Assembly: GCF_030295975.1 (NCBI RefSeq)
Contig: NZ_AP027364.1
Location: forward strand, 806,001-870,000
Reading direction: 5' to 3'
DNA length: 64,000 bases
DNA from: Thalassotalea atypica
Lineage (GTDB): Bacteria; Pseudomonadota; Gammaproteobacteria; Enterobacterales; Alteromonadaceae
The notes beneath the pieces are model-generated. The model was not told the DNA's origin and did no database searches. It was given only the letters and a program-made list of their open reading frames with translations. Shown piece by piece: positions 19,714-29,390 of the stretch (its first letter is position 1; the number at the start of each line of letters is the position of its first letter). The translations under genes were made by a program, and so were the position numbers.

Positions 19714-20892
19714 TTAGCTTTTTGCTCGCTCTTCTAAAATAGCGACGGCAGGTAGCTTTTTGCCTTCAAGAAACTCCAAGAATGCGCCGCCACCGGTTGA
19801 AATGTATGAGACTTTATCGGCAATATCATATTTATCAACTGCGGCTAAAGTGTCTCCGCCACCGGCGATTGAAAATGCTGAACTTTCCGCGATTGCATGA
19901 GCAATAGCTTTAGTGCCTTCACCAAATTGGTCGAATTCAAAGACGCCTACAGGGCCGTTCCAAACAATCGTTCCAGCGTTTTTCAAAATATCTGCCAGTG
20001 CTTTGGCTGATTCTGGACCAATATCAAATATCATATCATCGCTTTCGACGTCATTTGCCGCCTTTAACGTCGCTTGAGCCGTTTCTGAGAATTCTTTCCC
20101 TACAACTACATCACTTGGTACTGGAATATCACCATTATTGGCTTGTGCATTTGCGGTTAAACGATTGGCTTCGTCAATTAGGTCTGCTTCATAAAGTGAT
20201 TTACCTACATTATGTCCATTTGCTGCGATAAAGGTGTTGGCAATGCCGCCGCCAACAACAAGTTGGTCGACAATACCTGCTAAAGACTCTAATACCGTTA
20301 ATTTAGTTGATACTTTTGACCCACCAACAATGGCAACTAAAGGTCTTGCTGGATTATCAAGTGCTTTACCTAGTGCCTCTAATTCACCCGCAAGCAAAGG
20401 ACCTGCACAAGCCGTTGGTGCAAATTTAGCTACGCCGTGAGTACTTGCCTGTGCGCGATGGGCTGTACCGAATGCGTCCATAACGTAAACATCACAAAGA
20501 GCCGCCATTTTTTGCGCGAGCTCATCGTTATTTTTCTTTTCGCCAACATTAAAGCGTACGTTTTCTAAAACAACCAATTCGCCGGTACCGACTTCAACAC
20601 CATCGAGATAATTTGTCACCAAACGCACAGGGTAGTTAAGTGCTGCAGCTAAGTAGTCAACAACAGGCTGAAGTGAGAATTCGTTATTGAATTCGCCTTC
20701 AGTTGGGCGACCAAGGTGTGACATAACCATCACTTTAGCACCCGCTTCTAATGCAAGTTTTAAGGTTGGTAGTGCGGCGCGTAAACGTGCATCTGAAGTG
20801 ATTTTCCCGTCTTTGATAGGTACGTTTAAATCTTCGCGAATAAGTACGCGTTTTTCATTGAGTGATAAGTCACTCATTTTAATTACTGACAT
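19714..20892 (-). CDS. pgk: Phosphoglycerate kinase
   Basis: 392 residues (E. coli 387). It transfers phosphate between 1,3-bisphosphoglycerate and ADP. Visible signatures are REDLNVP near the N-terminus, SHLGRPTEG in the substrate-binding domain, the hinge and ADP-binding part with [12 protein letters not shown], and [23 protein letters not shown] at the C-terminal nucleotide site. The start MSVIKMSDL is the family start and has a GAGGAG ribosome site. It lies 59 bp after epd and is likely co-transcribed with it. Confidence 0.97.
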   Translation of the reverse strand: MSVIKMSDLSLNEKRVLIREDLNVPIKDGKITSDARLRAALPTLKLALEAGAKVMVMSHLGRPTEGEFNNEFSLQPVVDYLAAALNYPVRLVTNYLDGVEVGTGELVVLENVRFNVGEKKNNDELAQKMAALCDVYVMDAFGTAHRAQASTHGVAKFAPTACAGPLLAGELEALGKALDNPARPLVAIVGGSKVSTKLTVLESLAGIVDQLVVGGGIANTFIAANGHNVGKSLYEADLIDEANRLTANAQANNGDIPVPSDVVVGKEFSETAQATLKAANDVESDDMIFDIGPESAKALADILKNAGTIVWNGPVGVFEFDQFGEGTKAIAHAIAESSAFSIAGGGDTLAAVDKYDIADKVSYISTGGGAFLEFLEGKKLPAVAILEERAKS

Positions 20893-20951
20893 TTTAGCTC
20901 CTCGTTATCGTTTGAGATTGCTTATTTAATTTAGAATCGTGGAATTAATCT

Positions 20952-22013
20952 TTATTTGTTTACGTTTGCCATCGCTAATGCAGTATCCAGCATTCGGTTT
21001 GCAAATCCCCATTCGTTATCACACCAAATCAGTAATTTCACCAATCGTTTGTGACTCACGCGGGTTTGGTTACCGTCAACGATGCATGAATGCGGATCAT
21101 GGTTAAAGTCGACAGACACCAATGGTTCTTCGGTATAGCCTAAGATACCTGCAAGGCCATTTTTCTGACCTTCAATAATGGCGTTGTTTATATCATCGAT
21201 TGATACATCTGAATTGAGCGTCAAACTTAAATCCATGGCAGTCACGTTGATAGTTGGTACGCGCACGGCAATCGCTTCAAAACGGCCAGAGAACTTTGGC
21301 AAAATGCGCTCAATGCCTTTGGCTAGTTTAGTATCTACGGGAATAATGGATTGACTAGCTGCTCTGGTTCTGCGCAAATCAGGGTGATATGCATCGATAA
21401 CTTGTTGATCGTGCATGGACGAATGAATCGTGGTTATCGTGCCACTTTCAACACCAAAGGCATCATCAATGACTTTAATGACAGGTACAATACAGTTTGT
21501 GGTGCAAGAGCCATTAGAGACCACCGTATCACTGGCTGTTAATGAGTTATGGTTGATACCATAAATTATAGTGGCGTCGACATCGTGCGCCGCAGGGTGT
21601 GAGTACAGTACTTTCTTTGCTCCCTGAGCAATGTGTTGTTCACCATCTGCGTGACTAGAAAACTTTCCTGTGCAGTCCAAAACAATATCAACTTCGTTGG
21701 CTTGCCATGGCATCTTTGACAAATTTTTGTAGTGACTTAGGTTTATTTCGTCGCCAGCAATAATTAATTGTTCACCTTGATGTTCTACTGCAAACGGAAA
21801 TCGACCATGGGTTGTGTCATATTTTAATAGATGCGCAATGCCTTTAGGATCAGCAAGCTCATTGATAGCAACTAATTCGAACTCAGATTGTCGCCCGTTT
21901 TCATATAACGCTCTGGCGATGCTGCGACCAATACGGCCAAAGCCATTGATAGCAATTCGCACAGGTAGCGGATTGTTCGAAGTAGAAGATGATGACGTAG
22001 AATTTAAGCGCAT
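20952..22013 (-). CDS. epd: D-erythrose-4-phosphate dehydrogenase (GapA-like)
   Basis: 353 residues of the GAPDH superfamily. It oxidises erythrose 4-phosphate on the route to pyridoxal phosphate; a GAPDH side activity is possible. The NAD fold opens with [13 protein letters not shown], the catalytic Cys170 is in SNGSCTTNC, and the S-loop region ([19 protein letters not shown]) is characteristic of Epd rather than GapA. The position between tkt and pgk also fits Epd. Odd feature: about 17 serine/asparagine-rich residues precede the conserved start. There is no good ribosome site at the ATG, so a GTG nearer the fold (within PVRI) could be the true start. Confidence 0.9.
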   Translation of the reverse strand: MRLNSTSSSSTSNNPLPVRIAINGFGRIGRSIARALYENGRQSEFELVAINELADPKGIAHLLKYDTTHGRFPFAVEHQGEQLIIAGDEINLSHYKNLSKMPWQANEVDIVLDCTGKFSSHADGEQHIAQGAKKVLYSHPAAHDVDATIIYGINHNSLTASDTVVSNGSCTTNCIVPVIKVIDDAFGVESGTITTIHSSMHDQQVIDAYHPDLRRTRAASQSIIPVDTKLAKGIERILPKFSGRFEAIAVRVPTINVTAMDLSLTLNSDVSIDDINNAIIEGQKNGLAGILGYTEEPLVSVDFNHDPHSCIVDGNQTRVSHKRLVKLLIWCDNEWGFANRMLDTALAMANVNK

Positions 22014-22097
22014 GTTGTTATGAACATAGTTAACAAAGAAATTAAAACAATAGAGAAATAAAAGCGCCGACTAGCGGCGCTTAATTGGTAATAGCAA

Positions 22098-24080
22098 TTA
22101 TAAGCTATTAACTGTCTCGACGACATTGTCGACTGTGAAGCCAAAGTGCTTCATCAAATCGCCACCAGGTGCTGACTCACCAAAGGTTGTCATACCGACA
22201 ACTTTGCCACCAAAGCCCACATATTTGTACCAAAAATCAGTATGAGCCGCCTCAACAGCAACGCGTTTTGTTACTGTGCTTGGCAACACAGACTCTTTAT
22301 ATGCAGCATCTTGTGCATCAAAAATATTCGTTGATGGCATTGAAACTACACGTACGTTATCGCCTAACGCATCTGCAGCATTTAATGCTAATGACACTTC
22401 TGAGCCGGTCGCAATTAAAATAACTTCTGGTGTACCGACGCTATCTTTAAGTACGTAACCACCTTTTGCAATATTTGCTACTTGCTCATTTGAACGGCCA
22501 AGTGCAGGTAAACCTTGGCGAGAGAAAATAAGTGATGTTGGCGCATTTTGACGCTCTACTGCATTTTTCCATGCTACAGCTGATTCAGTTGCATCAGCTG
22601 GGCGCCATGTCACCATGTTCGGTGTGGTACGTAAGTTTGTTAGTTGTTCAATTGGTTGATGCGTTGGACCATCTTCTCCTTGACCAATTGAGTCATGGGT
22701 ATAAACGAAAATGTTTTGAATGCCCATTAGTGCAGACATACGAACCGCATTACGTGCGTATTCCATGAACATCATAAAAGTTGCGCCGTAGTTAATAAAA
22801 CCACCGTGTAAAGAAATACCGTTCATGATACCGCTCATACCAAATTCACGAACACCGTAGAAAATGTAGTTACCAGCAGCGTCGTCTTGAATACCTTTAG
22901 AGCCCGACCAAAGTGTTAAGTTTGAACCTGCAAGGTCAGCAGAGCCACCTAATAATTCGGGTAATACTTTACCGAAGGTTTCGATAGTATTTTGCGACGC
23001 CTTACGCGAAGCAACGTTTTCTGATTTTTCTTGGCACTCTAAAATGTAAGCGTTAGCTTTTGCTTCAAAATCAGCTGGTAAATCGCCTTTAATTACACGA
23101 CGCTCATATTCAGCAGCAAGGGTAGGGTGTGCAGCTTGGTATGCGGCAAATTTTTCATTCCAACTTGATTGGCTTTGACCACCTTTTTCAGTTTGATTCC
23201 AGGCATCAGCAACGTTACTTGGAATTTCAAATGGCGCATGTGGCCAGTTTAAAAATTCACGTGCTGCAGCAATCTCATCATCACCTAATGGTGCGCCGTG
23301 ACAGTCATGGCTACCTGATTTATTTGGTGAACCAAAACCAATGATAGTTTTACAACAAATCATTGTTGGTTTGTCAGTGACTGATTTCGCTTCTTCAATT
23401 GCCGAAGCAACAGCGACTGAGTCATGACCATCAACACCGGCAATAACATGCCAGCCATAGGAAGCAAAGCGTGCTGGAATGTCTTCAGTGAACCAACCGT
23501 CTACTTCACCGTCAATAGAAATGCCATTGTCATCCCAAAAGGCGATCAACTTACCTAGACCTAGCGTACCGGCTAATGAACAAGCTTCGTGTGAAATACC
23601 TTCCATTAAACAACCGTCACCTAGGAAACAGTAGGTGTTGTGGTCAACAATATCATGACCTTCACGGTTAAATTGTGCGGCTAAAGTCTTCTCGGCGATT
23701 GCCATACCAACGGCATTTGAAATACCTGCGCCTAATGGGCCCGTTGTTGTTTCAACACCTGGCGTGTAACCGTATTCAGGGTGGCCCGGTGTTTTTGAGT
23801 GTAGTTGACGGAAGTTTTCTAACTCTGACATTGGTAAGTCGTAACCGGTCAAATGAAGAAGTGAATAAATCAACATTGAGCCATGGCCGTTTGACAAAAC
23901 AAAGCGGTCACGATCAGACCATTTAGGATCCGCCGGATTATGCTTTAAATAGTCACGCCAGAGTACTTCTGCGATATCAGCCATACCCATAGGGGCACCG
24001 GGATGTCCCGATTTTGCTTTTTGAACGGCGTCCATGCTTAAAGCACGGATTGCATTGGCCAGTTGTTGACGCGACGGCAT
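22098..24080 (-). CDS. tkt: Transketolase
   Basis: 660 residues (E. coli TktA 663). It is the thiamine-diphosphate enzyme that moves two-carbon units between pentose-phosphate sugars and feeds erythrose 4-phosphate to epd. Visible are the N-terminal [16 protein letters not shown], the ThDP-binding [40 protein letters not shown] in the pyrimidine domain, and a C-terminal domain with TGSEVSLAL. The AGGAGCAATT ribosome site supports the ATG. It lies 84 bp upstream of epd on the same strand and is probably the first gene of the cluster. Confidence 0.96.
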   Translation of the reverse strand: MPSRQQLANAIRALSMDAVQKAKSGHPGAPMGMADIAEVLWRDYLKHNPADPKWSDRDRFVLSNGHGSMLIYSLLHLTGYDLPMSELENFRQLHSKTPGHPEYGYTPGVETTTGPLGAGISNAVGMAIAEKTLAAQFNREGHDIVDHNTYCFLGDGCLMEGISHEACSLAGTLGLGKLIAFWDDNGISIDGEVDGWFTEDIPARFASYGWHVIAGVDGHDSVAVASAIEEAKSVTDKPTMICCKTIIGFGSPNKSGSHDCHGAPLGDDEIAAAREFLNWPHAPFEIPSNVADAWNQTEKGGQSQSSWNEKFAAYQAAHPTLAAEYERRVIKGDLPADFEAKANAYILECQEKSENVASRKASQNTIETFGKVLPELLGGSADLAGSNLTLWSGSKGIQDDAAGNYIFYGVREFGMSGIMNGISLHGGFINYGATFMMFMEYARNAVRMSALMGIQNIFVYTHDSIGQGEDGPTHQPIEQLTNLRTTPNMVTWRPADATESAVAWKNAVERQNAPTSLIFSRQGLPALGRSNEQVANIAKGGYVLKDSVGTPEVILIATGSEVSLALNAADALGDNVRVVSMPSTNIFDAQDAAYKESVLPSTVTKRVAVEAAHTDFWYKYVGFGGKVVGMTTFGESAPGGDLMKHFGFTVDNVVETVNSL

Positions 24081-24385
24081 AATTGCTCCTGATAAATTTA
24101 ACTAGAATTGAATAAGCGAAATATTGCGCTATTCTCGCTCAGTGCTAAGCGTACTGCAAATTATATTGTAAGTTTTAGAGTTATTTTTCTAAAACAGTTG
24201 AAAAGTGTTATAAGGCTATATAATCAAGTGAGGAAAACGAGCTCAAAACGCCACTGAGCCACTCTTTTGTAAAATAAGATAATCAGATTTTTTGAGCAAA
24301 AATTTCGATATCATTCTCTGAAAAGAGAATTTCATGGTATAACCATGAAAAGGAAAAGAAAAACTCATTTACTCTAGGGAATTAG
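24081..24385. other. Divergent intergenic region tkt / CHASE protein
   Basis: 305 AT-rich bases between divergent genes, so it must hold both promoters. The only clear structures are two back-to-back hairpins at 24313-24350, described separately. Confidence 0.5.
24313..24350 (+). repeat. Two adjacent perfect hairpins in the 5' leader of the CHASE-protein gene
   Basis: First stem ATTCTCT 24313-24319 with AGAGAAT 24324-24330. Second stem TTTCATGGT 24330-24338 with ACCATGAAA 24342-24350. They end 36 nt before the ATG. No U run follows, so this is not an ordinary terminator; it could be an operator or an RNA structure. Confidence 0.6.
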
Positions 24386-26710
24386 ATGATTGAACATATC
24401 AAGAAAATTAGCTTAGTTAGTCTCCTTGTTTTTGTAATAGCTACGATCGTCTCGATTTGTTTTAAACCTTTTTCTGTCCTCAATTACATTGGCCCTATGG
24501 CAGGGGTTTCTACAGCCCTAATTCTCTTTTGGGGCAGTCGTTCAATATTTCTTGTGTTGGCCGTGATATCAACTATTTTACTGGCCTCAAGCTATTTCTT
24601 GGATTTGGATGTAACGCTTTCACTTATTTTAATTGCCTTACTGAGCATTACACTACAAAGCTTGTGGATTGTGCAGCTGACCTCTGGTGAAATAGAGTTA
24701 GAACGTTGGCTTTCCAAACGTTCAGACTTAATGTCTTTTATGATCAAAATCGGGCCTGTGGGTTCTTTGGTTTCAGCCGCTGGCGTATCGATATTATCGG
24801 TGATGGACAACCAAACATTTGACTCTGGATTACTCTTTATTTTTATGAGTCATTGGTCATTGTCGATGTTGTTTTCTGTGTTTACTATCACATTAATTCT
24901 TTTTTATAACAGCAATACCATGATCAGTCAGACGAAAAAAAAGCAAATCATGGTAGCGTCAATACTGGGTTTTATCGCACTTTGCCTTCTATTTAAAGTG
25001 ACGCAAAAAGACTATCAACATCAGCGCGCAGATACATTTCATATTTCTGAAAGAGAAATCACCGCGCAAATTCAAAAGCGTATCGACATGGTGGAGGAGC
25101 AATTACATTCACTTGGCGCATTTTTCAATGCAAGTGAAAATGTTGATGCTACTGAATTTAACACCTTCAGTAGGCTTATTTTTCGTGATACAACACAAGT
25201 AAAAATTTTTGGTTGGTTGCCTGTTATTGCACGTGAAGATCAAGCACAGTTTGAAAAGCAACTCAATGACATGTTTCCTGCATTAGATTTGAGTATTCGG
25301 CCATTCGATGCACAAATGAGTACATTAAAGAATGAATCGTATAACGCTCCCCTTCAATACGTCTACCCAACAGCGTTGTCAGAGTATTATTTAGCGGTAG
25401 ATTTTCTTAGCCACCAAGAATTTAATAAAGCCATGTTAAAAGCAAATCAGCTTGGAACATCTGTTGCGACACTGCCAATAAATTCAAACCTTAATGGACT
25501 TGAAGGTAATAATATTTATGTTTTTTCTTCCCTTTTGATTTCATCAACAGATGTTGGCTCTGCACAAGAGGCTAAATATGCAGCGGGGTATTTAGTCGCC
25601 GTGGTTGATGCATTTGAATTATTTAACCCGAAGAGCATCAGTATTGAACACAGCAAGAAAGTGTCACTATTTATTGAAGACGTTTCTAATACACAACCAT
25701 TGGCTTTGTATGGTAATGAATTAAATGACCAAAATAGATTAATTCATGCAAGCGAAATGGATGCCTTTAGTCGTCAATGGCGAATTACCATTGGAGAAAC
25801 AGAGCCATCAATGTTACAACCACGCAGCTGGATAAACTGGGGCGTCTTGGTGGGGGGCACATTGGGAGGTTTGTTATACCAATTTCTTATTTTGCTAATG
25901 ACGGCATATTCGAGTGAACTAAGACAGCAAATTAGATTGAAAACGCGAGAACTTATACTCGAGAAGGAAAGCTCAGAACATGTCAGTCAGACAAAAAGTA
26001 AATTTCTAAAAATGTTAAGTAATGAGTTGAGAGTGCCTATTAAAGGTATTGTTGGCTATTCCGAAATGTTAGTTAATAGTAAAACAGACGATGAGCGACA
26101 AGACATTATTGGCAACATTAATTTGGTATCAGATCAGCTAAATCAATTTGTTCGCACCATCAAAGACATGTCGGAATTAGAAACAGGGCTATTGTCTGTG
26201 AAAAAATCATCATTTGATTTGCATGAATTTATCAAACGTATTGAAAATATGTCGAACGTGAGTGAGCAGCAAATTGTGAAAACAGTGACATTTGTTGTTC
26301 ATAAAGATGTTCCACAGATGATAGACGGTGATGAATTACGTATTCAACAAGTTTTTAATGCCATACTTCAAAATGGTGCGTTGATATTTAACTGCGATGC
26401 TTTGCGAATAACCGTTAAAGCACACATGCATAAACACAGCAGCGTCACAATATTTTTGGTCGTGACACCGAGTGATGAGGGAAGCTCTGGCCACAACGTT
26501 TCGACGGAAATTTTAGAAGAAGAATTTACCCAATTGAACACCTCGATGACGCTCGCACAAGAGATTTGTCACCAGCTGGGCGGTGATATTAAATTGTCCC
26601 CCATTTCAGGGCTCAACTATATGATCAGTGCATCCTTTAAAGCCGATATTAGTCGAAAGGGTGAAAAGTATTTTGACGGTGAATCTTTGGATAAGTACCA
26701 ACAAGTTTAA
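24386..26710 (+). CDS. CHASE-domain membrane protein with a degenerate histidine-kinase module
   Basis: 774 residues. The N-terminal 210 residues contain about seven hydrophobic helices resembling a MASE1-type membrane sensor. A periplasmic CHASE domain follows (about 215-480; KRIDMVEEQLHSLGAFFNASE, FGWLPVI), then another membrane helix (about 487-510), a coiled coil and a HisKA-like region. There the expected SHELRTP motif reads SNELRVP: the phosphoacceptor His is Asn546. The ATPase part keeps QVFNAILQNG but shows no clear DxGxG or glycine lid, so catalysis is doubtful. It may act as a sensor scaffold or allosteric partner. A ghrA-like gene follows after 21 bp. Confidence 0.78.
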   Translation: MIEHIKKISLVSLLVFVIATIVSICFKPFSVLNYIGPMAGVSTALILFWGSRSIFLVLAVISTILLASSYFLDLDVTLSLILIALLSITLQSLWIVQLTSGEIELERWLSKRSDLMSFMIKIGPVGSLVSAAGVSILSVMDNQTFDSGLLFIFMSHWSLSMLFSVFTITLILFYNSNTMISQTKKKQIMVASILGFIALCLLFKVTQKDYQHQRADTFHISEREITAQIQKRIDMVEEQLHSLGAFFNASENVDATEFNTFSRLIFRDTTQVKIFGWLPVIAREDQAQFEKQLNDMFPALDLSIRPFDAQMSTLKNESYNAPLQYVYPTALSEYYLAVDFLSHQEFNKAMLKANQLGTSVATLPINSNLNGLEGNNIYVFSSLLISSTDVGSAQEAKYAAGYLVAVVDAFELFNPKSISIEHSKKVSLFIEDVSNTQPLALYGNELNDQNRLIHASEMDAFSRQWRITIGETEPSMLQPRSWINWGVLVGGTLGGLLYQFLILLMTAYSSELRQQIRLKTRELILEKESSEHVSQTKSKFLKMLSNELRVPIKGIVGYSEMLVNSKTDDERQDIIGNINLVSDQLNQFVRTIKDMSELETGLLSVKKSSFDLHEFIKRIENMSNVSEQQIVKTVTFVVHKDVPQMIDGDELRIQQVFNAILQNGALIFNCDALRITVKAHMHKHSSVTIFLVVTPSDEGSSGHNVSTEILEEEFTQLNTSMTLAQEICHQLGGDIKLSPISGLNYMISASFKADISRKGEKYFDGESLDKYQQV

Positions 26711-26731
26711 TCAATGAAAGTGTAAAAAACG

Positions 26732-27655
26732 ATGACGATAGGACTGTTGATTACAGATCGTAGTTTAGACGAACTTGTTCAAGGCATAAAAAATGAACTT
26801 CCAGAAGTTGATGTAGCGGTTTGGCCTGACACAAAACAGTTGGCTAAAGCAACGTTTGTTGTTGCTTGGCGTCAGCCAGAGGATATTTGGCAGCAATTAC
26901 CACATGTTGAAGTCGTATGTTCATTAGGGGCAGGGGTTGATGGGTTGATTAATGACGTTAACCTACCGAAATCAGCATCGCTGATCCGCATCGTGGACAA
27001 GAATTTATCTGGCCAAATGGCTGACTTTGTGCAATCCATTCTCCTAATGAAAAATATTCGCCTTGATAAATACATTAACCAGCAACATCAATCCAAATGG
27101 CAACCGCAAGAAAGGCATGACTATAAAAATGTGGCCATTTTAGGTGTTGGTCAAATAGGGCAGGCTGTTGGCCAAAAACTACATGATAATGGGTTTAACG
27201 TTACCGGCTGGAATCGAAACAGCAAACCTGAGCTCAGTTTTAACGTTAGAACCGGTATGAAAGCGTTGCCCGATGTTTTAGCTGGTGCAGATTTTATCGT
27301 TTCAATCTTACCTGCTACAAATGCCACTCAGCATTTGATCAACAAGCAATTATTCAAATGCATGGCGAGTCATGCCTGCTTTATTAATGTTGGGCGAGGC
27401 AGCACTGTCAATGAAGATGATTTGCTGTTGGCATTGGATAATCATGAAATCGCCAGCGCTGTATTGGATGTTGTTCAGCTAGAACCTTTGCCAACACACA
27501 GTCCTTTGTGGTCGCATCCACAAGTAATACTTACACCACATATCGCTGCTATTACAGACCAGAAACAAGTTGTTCGCCAGATTGTTGATAACTATTTGGC
27601 GCACAATAACCAACAACCATTAAGCAATACGATTGATCGAAAATTGGGGTATTAG
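26732..27655 (+). CDS. D-2-hydroxyacid dehydrogenase (glyoxylate/hydroxypyruvate reductase A-like)
   Basis: 307 residues. It is an NAD(P)H-dependent reductase of 2-oxoacids, in size and pattern like GhrA. The Rossmann glycine motif is GVGQIGQAVG near residue 138. Substrate and catalytic residues lie in INVGRGSTV (Arg) and DVVQLEPLPTHSPLW (Glu), and the catalytic His is in TPHIAA. Preferred substrate (glyoxylate, hydroxypyruvate or phenylpyruvate) cannot be told from sequence. It is 21 bp downstream of the CHASE protein and is probably in one transcript with it, although no functional link is known. Confidence 0.85.
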   Translation: MTIGLLITDRSLDELVQGIKNELPEVDVAVWPDTKQLAKATFVVAWRQPEDIWQQLPHVEVVCSLGAGVDGLINDVNLPKSASLIRIVDKNLSGQMADFVQSILLMKNIRLDKYINQQHQSKWQPQERHDYKNVAILGVGQIGQAVGQKLHDNGFNVTGWNRNSKPELSFNVRTGMKALPDVLAGADFIVSILPATNATQHLINKQLFKCMASHACFINVGRGSTVNEDDLLLALDNHEIASAVLDVVQLEPLPTHSPLWSHPQVILTPHIAAITDQKQVVRQIVDNYLAHNNQQPLSNTIDRKLGY

Positions 27656-27788
27656 TAGCTAAAACGGCAAAAACTGCAATTAAATGAAGAAATTCCACGG
27701 AAAAGATTGAATTATGTGATTGAATGAATTAAATTTTTCTGCGTTGTTTAAGAATAATAAAGAACAAACAACAAGCAGGATAACAAAA

Positions 27789-27923
27789 ATGAATAAATCA
27801 TCTTCAAAGGGATTTAAACTCACGACTGTTTTTTTTGCTGTTGCAGTGTTAGCGGTATCTGCAATGCTCTCAAATAATACTGTTGCTGGTGATACGGAAA
27901 TACAAGTTGAAGAATCAAAGTAA
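27789..27923 (+). CDS. Small exported peptide, unrecognised
   Basis: A 44-residue protein. The ATG at 27789 has an AGGA 8 nt upstream and the gene is followed at once by a strong terminator, so it is likely to be real. Residues 9-34 are hydrophobic after a basic N-terminus and end at a possible signal-peptidase site (NTVAG). This leaves a mature peptide of only about 10 acidic residues (DTEIQVEESK) if cleaved; otherwise it is a single-pass membrane peptide. I do not recognise a family. An in-frame TTG at 27720 would add 23 residues but lacks support. Confidence 0.5.
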   Translation: MNKSSSKGFKLTTVFFAVAVLAVSAMLSNNTVAGDTEIQVEESK

Positions 27924-27941
27924 ATTTGATTAGTTAAAATA

Positions 27942-27971
27942 AAGCCTCGTGATTAAACGAGGCTTTTTTTT
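27942..27971 (+). terminator. Terminator after the 44-residue peptide gene
   Basis: A 9-bp perfect stem (AAGCCTCGT 27942-27950, ACGAGGCTT 27957-27965), a 6-nt loop and a T run. Confidence 0.92.
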
Positions 27972-27992
27972 TGCGCGAGCATTATGGTTGAT

Positions 27993-28253
27993 TCAATCTA
28001 AACATTGTGTTGAATTAGATTGCTCATCCTCTTCCTCTTCAGTACGTTTTAATAAGTACACGAAATTAATTACCACGATGATGATATTAGACACTATGCC
28101 TTGTGGCACTTCGATATGTGAATAATATACCGTCATGAGAACACAACCTATTAACGTTGCTATGCGAAGCAATTGTATGTCTTTGATAAAAAATGCGCCT
28201 ATACAGAAAGCCAGTCCTATCCAGCTCATGGCATCAAAGAAAACTTCGTTCAT
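27993..28253 (-). CDS. Small inner-membrane protein (YgjV/CBU_0592-like)
   Basis: 86 residues with three hydrophobic helices (about 10-26, 30-46, 53-68) and a highly acidic tail (EEEEDEQ). The WIGLAFCIGAFFIKDIQLLRIATLIGCVLM pattern resembles the small CBU_0592/YgjV type of membrane proteins of unknown function. An AGGAG is present upstream, though at long spacing (about 12 nt). It is monocistronic. The family call is tentative. Confidence 0.6.
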   Translation of the reverse strand: MNEVFFDAMSWIGLAFCIGAFFIKDIQLLRIATLIGCVLMTVYYSHIEVPQGIVSNIIIVVINFVYLLKRTEEEEDEQSNSTQCLD

Positions 28254-28724
28254 CAGGTTTGTATACTCCTATAAATATTAAATGGTAATGAAAAAAGAGA
28301 CGCTATTATCATGATCTCATCGGGGTTTCACAAACAAATAATATTGCAGATGATTCATTAGAAAAACTAATGCGAATAACGTTCCTTACGTAAACGTAAA
28401 CTTAGATTTATGGTGATTAGGGCTGTTTTATAGTGTTAAACCCTAATAACAAAGAAAAACTTTTATTAAACCTATAAATTTAAAGGGCAAAGAGGGAGGA
28501 GATAAATAACTGTTTTAGCTATTTGTCAGGATTTTAACTCGCTTGATTATGTATTATGGCCAAAATAATTATTTGTTATATTTTATTACATTGATAAGTA
28601 AAACTGTAATGTTGGAATTGTGGTCTTGTAGTGCGTTCTTCAGTAATTAAACTATTTTAATATAGCGATCATATAAGAGGGGCTGGTAAGCCCATAAGAT
28701 TAGCTTTATGGGCTCCATCAAACA
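28254..28724. other. Gene-free stretch
   Basis: 471 AT-rich bases. Apart from a 7-bp inverted repeat (ATTAGGG 28416-28422, CCCTAAT 28441-28447) with an 18-nt loop, I see no gene, tRNA or repeat here. Confidence 0.4.
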
Positions 28725-29222
28725 TCAATTAAACTTAACTTCTGCTTCAACTAATTGCACGTGCAACAAGTAAATTCTATTGGTTTCTGGTAGACCATTA
28801 TTAACCGCCCACTTATTTAATGCACCTAGCCTTGTTTGAAAGTTTGGCTCAACGTCCTGTTCTGTTTTTAGGTAACCTAATTTTCTTAGATTGTCATCTA
28901 ATGGTTTCAATGACATTGGCGGAGCAGGTAGGTATCTAAATTGTATGTCTGACTGCACTTCAAGTGTGTCATAAAGTGCTTTGGAGGCTTTGTATTCCTT
29001 TTTAGCATTCTCGTAAGGTTCTTTGCATTCAATGTCGTGTGGTTTTTTCTGGCATAAATTGAAAAGCTTGGCAAAGACCGAATATTGTTCAGAGTAACCA
29101 CGGTATGCTTTTTTAATAAGCTCTTTTACTTGGGTTTCAGGTAATAATCCGGAGTGATCTGCCTCGCTTGAATATACGTTCAAGGATGCGGTTACCAAAA
29201 TTATAAAGGTTAATATGCGCAT
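28725..29222 (-). CDS. Secreted hypothetical protein
   Basis: 165 residues. A typical signal peptide occupies residues 1-18 (MRILTFIILVTASLNVYSS). The mature part is helical and charged, with two cysteines (NLCQKK, IECKEP) close enough to form a disulfide. An AGGAG ribosome site at good spacing supports the start. I recognise no family. It lies downstream of the sulfatase gene on the same strand, but the sulfatase terminator lies between, so it is probably a separate unit. Confidence 0.6.
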   Translation of the reverse strand: MRILTFIILVTASLNVYSSEADHSGLLPETQVKELIKKAYRGYSEQYSVFAKLFNLCQKKPHDIECKEPYENAKKEYKASKALYDTLEVQSDIQFRYLPAPPMSLKPLDDNLRKLGYLKTEQDVEPNFQTRLGALNKWAVNNGLPETNRIYLLHVQLVEAEVKFN

Positions 29223-29342
29223 GAAACTCTCCTAGTAATAATTTAAATCAAGGTGTTTTGTGTACAAGCTGGCGATGCTAACTAAAGCACACTTACAAGT
29301 ATTAATTTTGATTAATTGCTATATGTGTAACCGTTTCTGTAA

Positions 29343-29368
29343 AAAAGCCAACCTTATGGTTGGCTTTT
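29343..29368 (-). terminator. Terminator of the sulfatase gene
   Basis: An 11-bp perfect stem (29343-29353 with 29358-29368), a TTAT loop and a T run on the minus strand. Confidence 0.9.
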
Positions 29369-29390
29369 GAACAATAATTAAAAGTATTAA

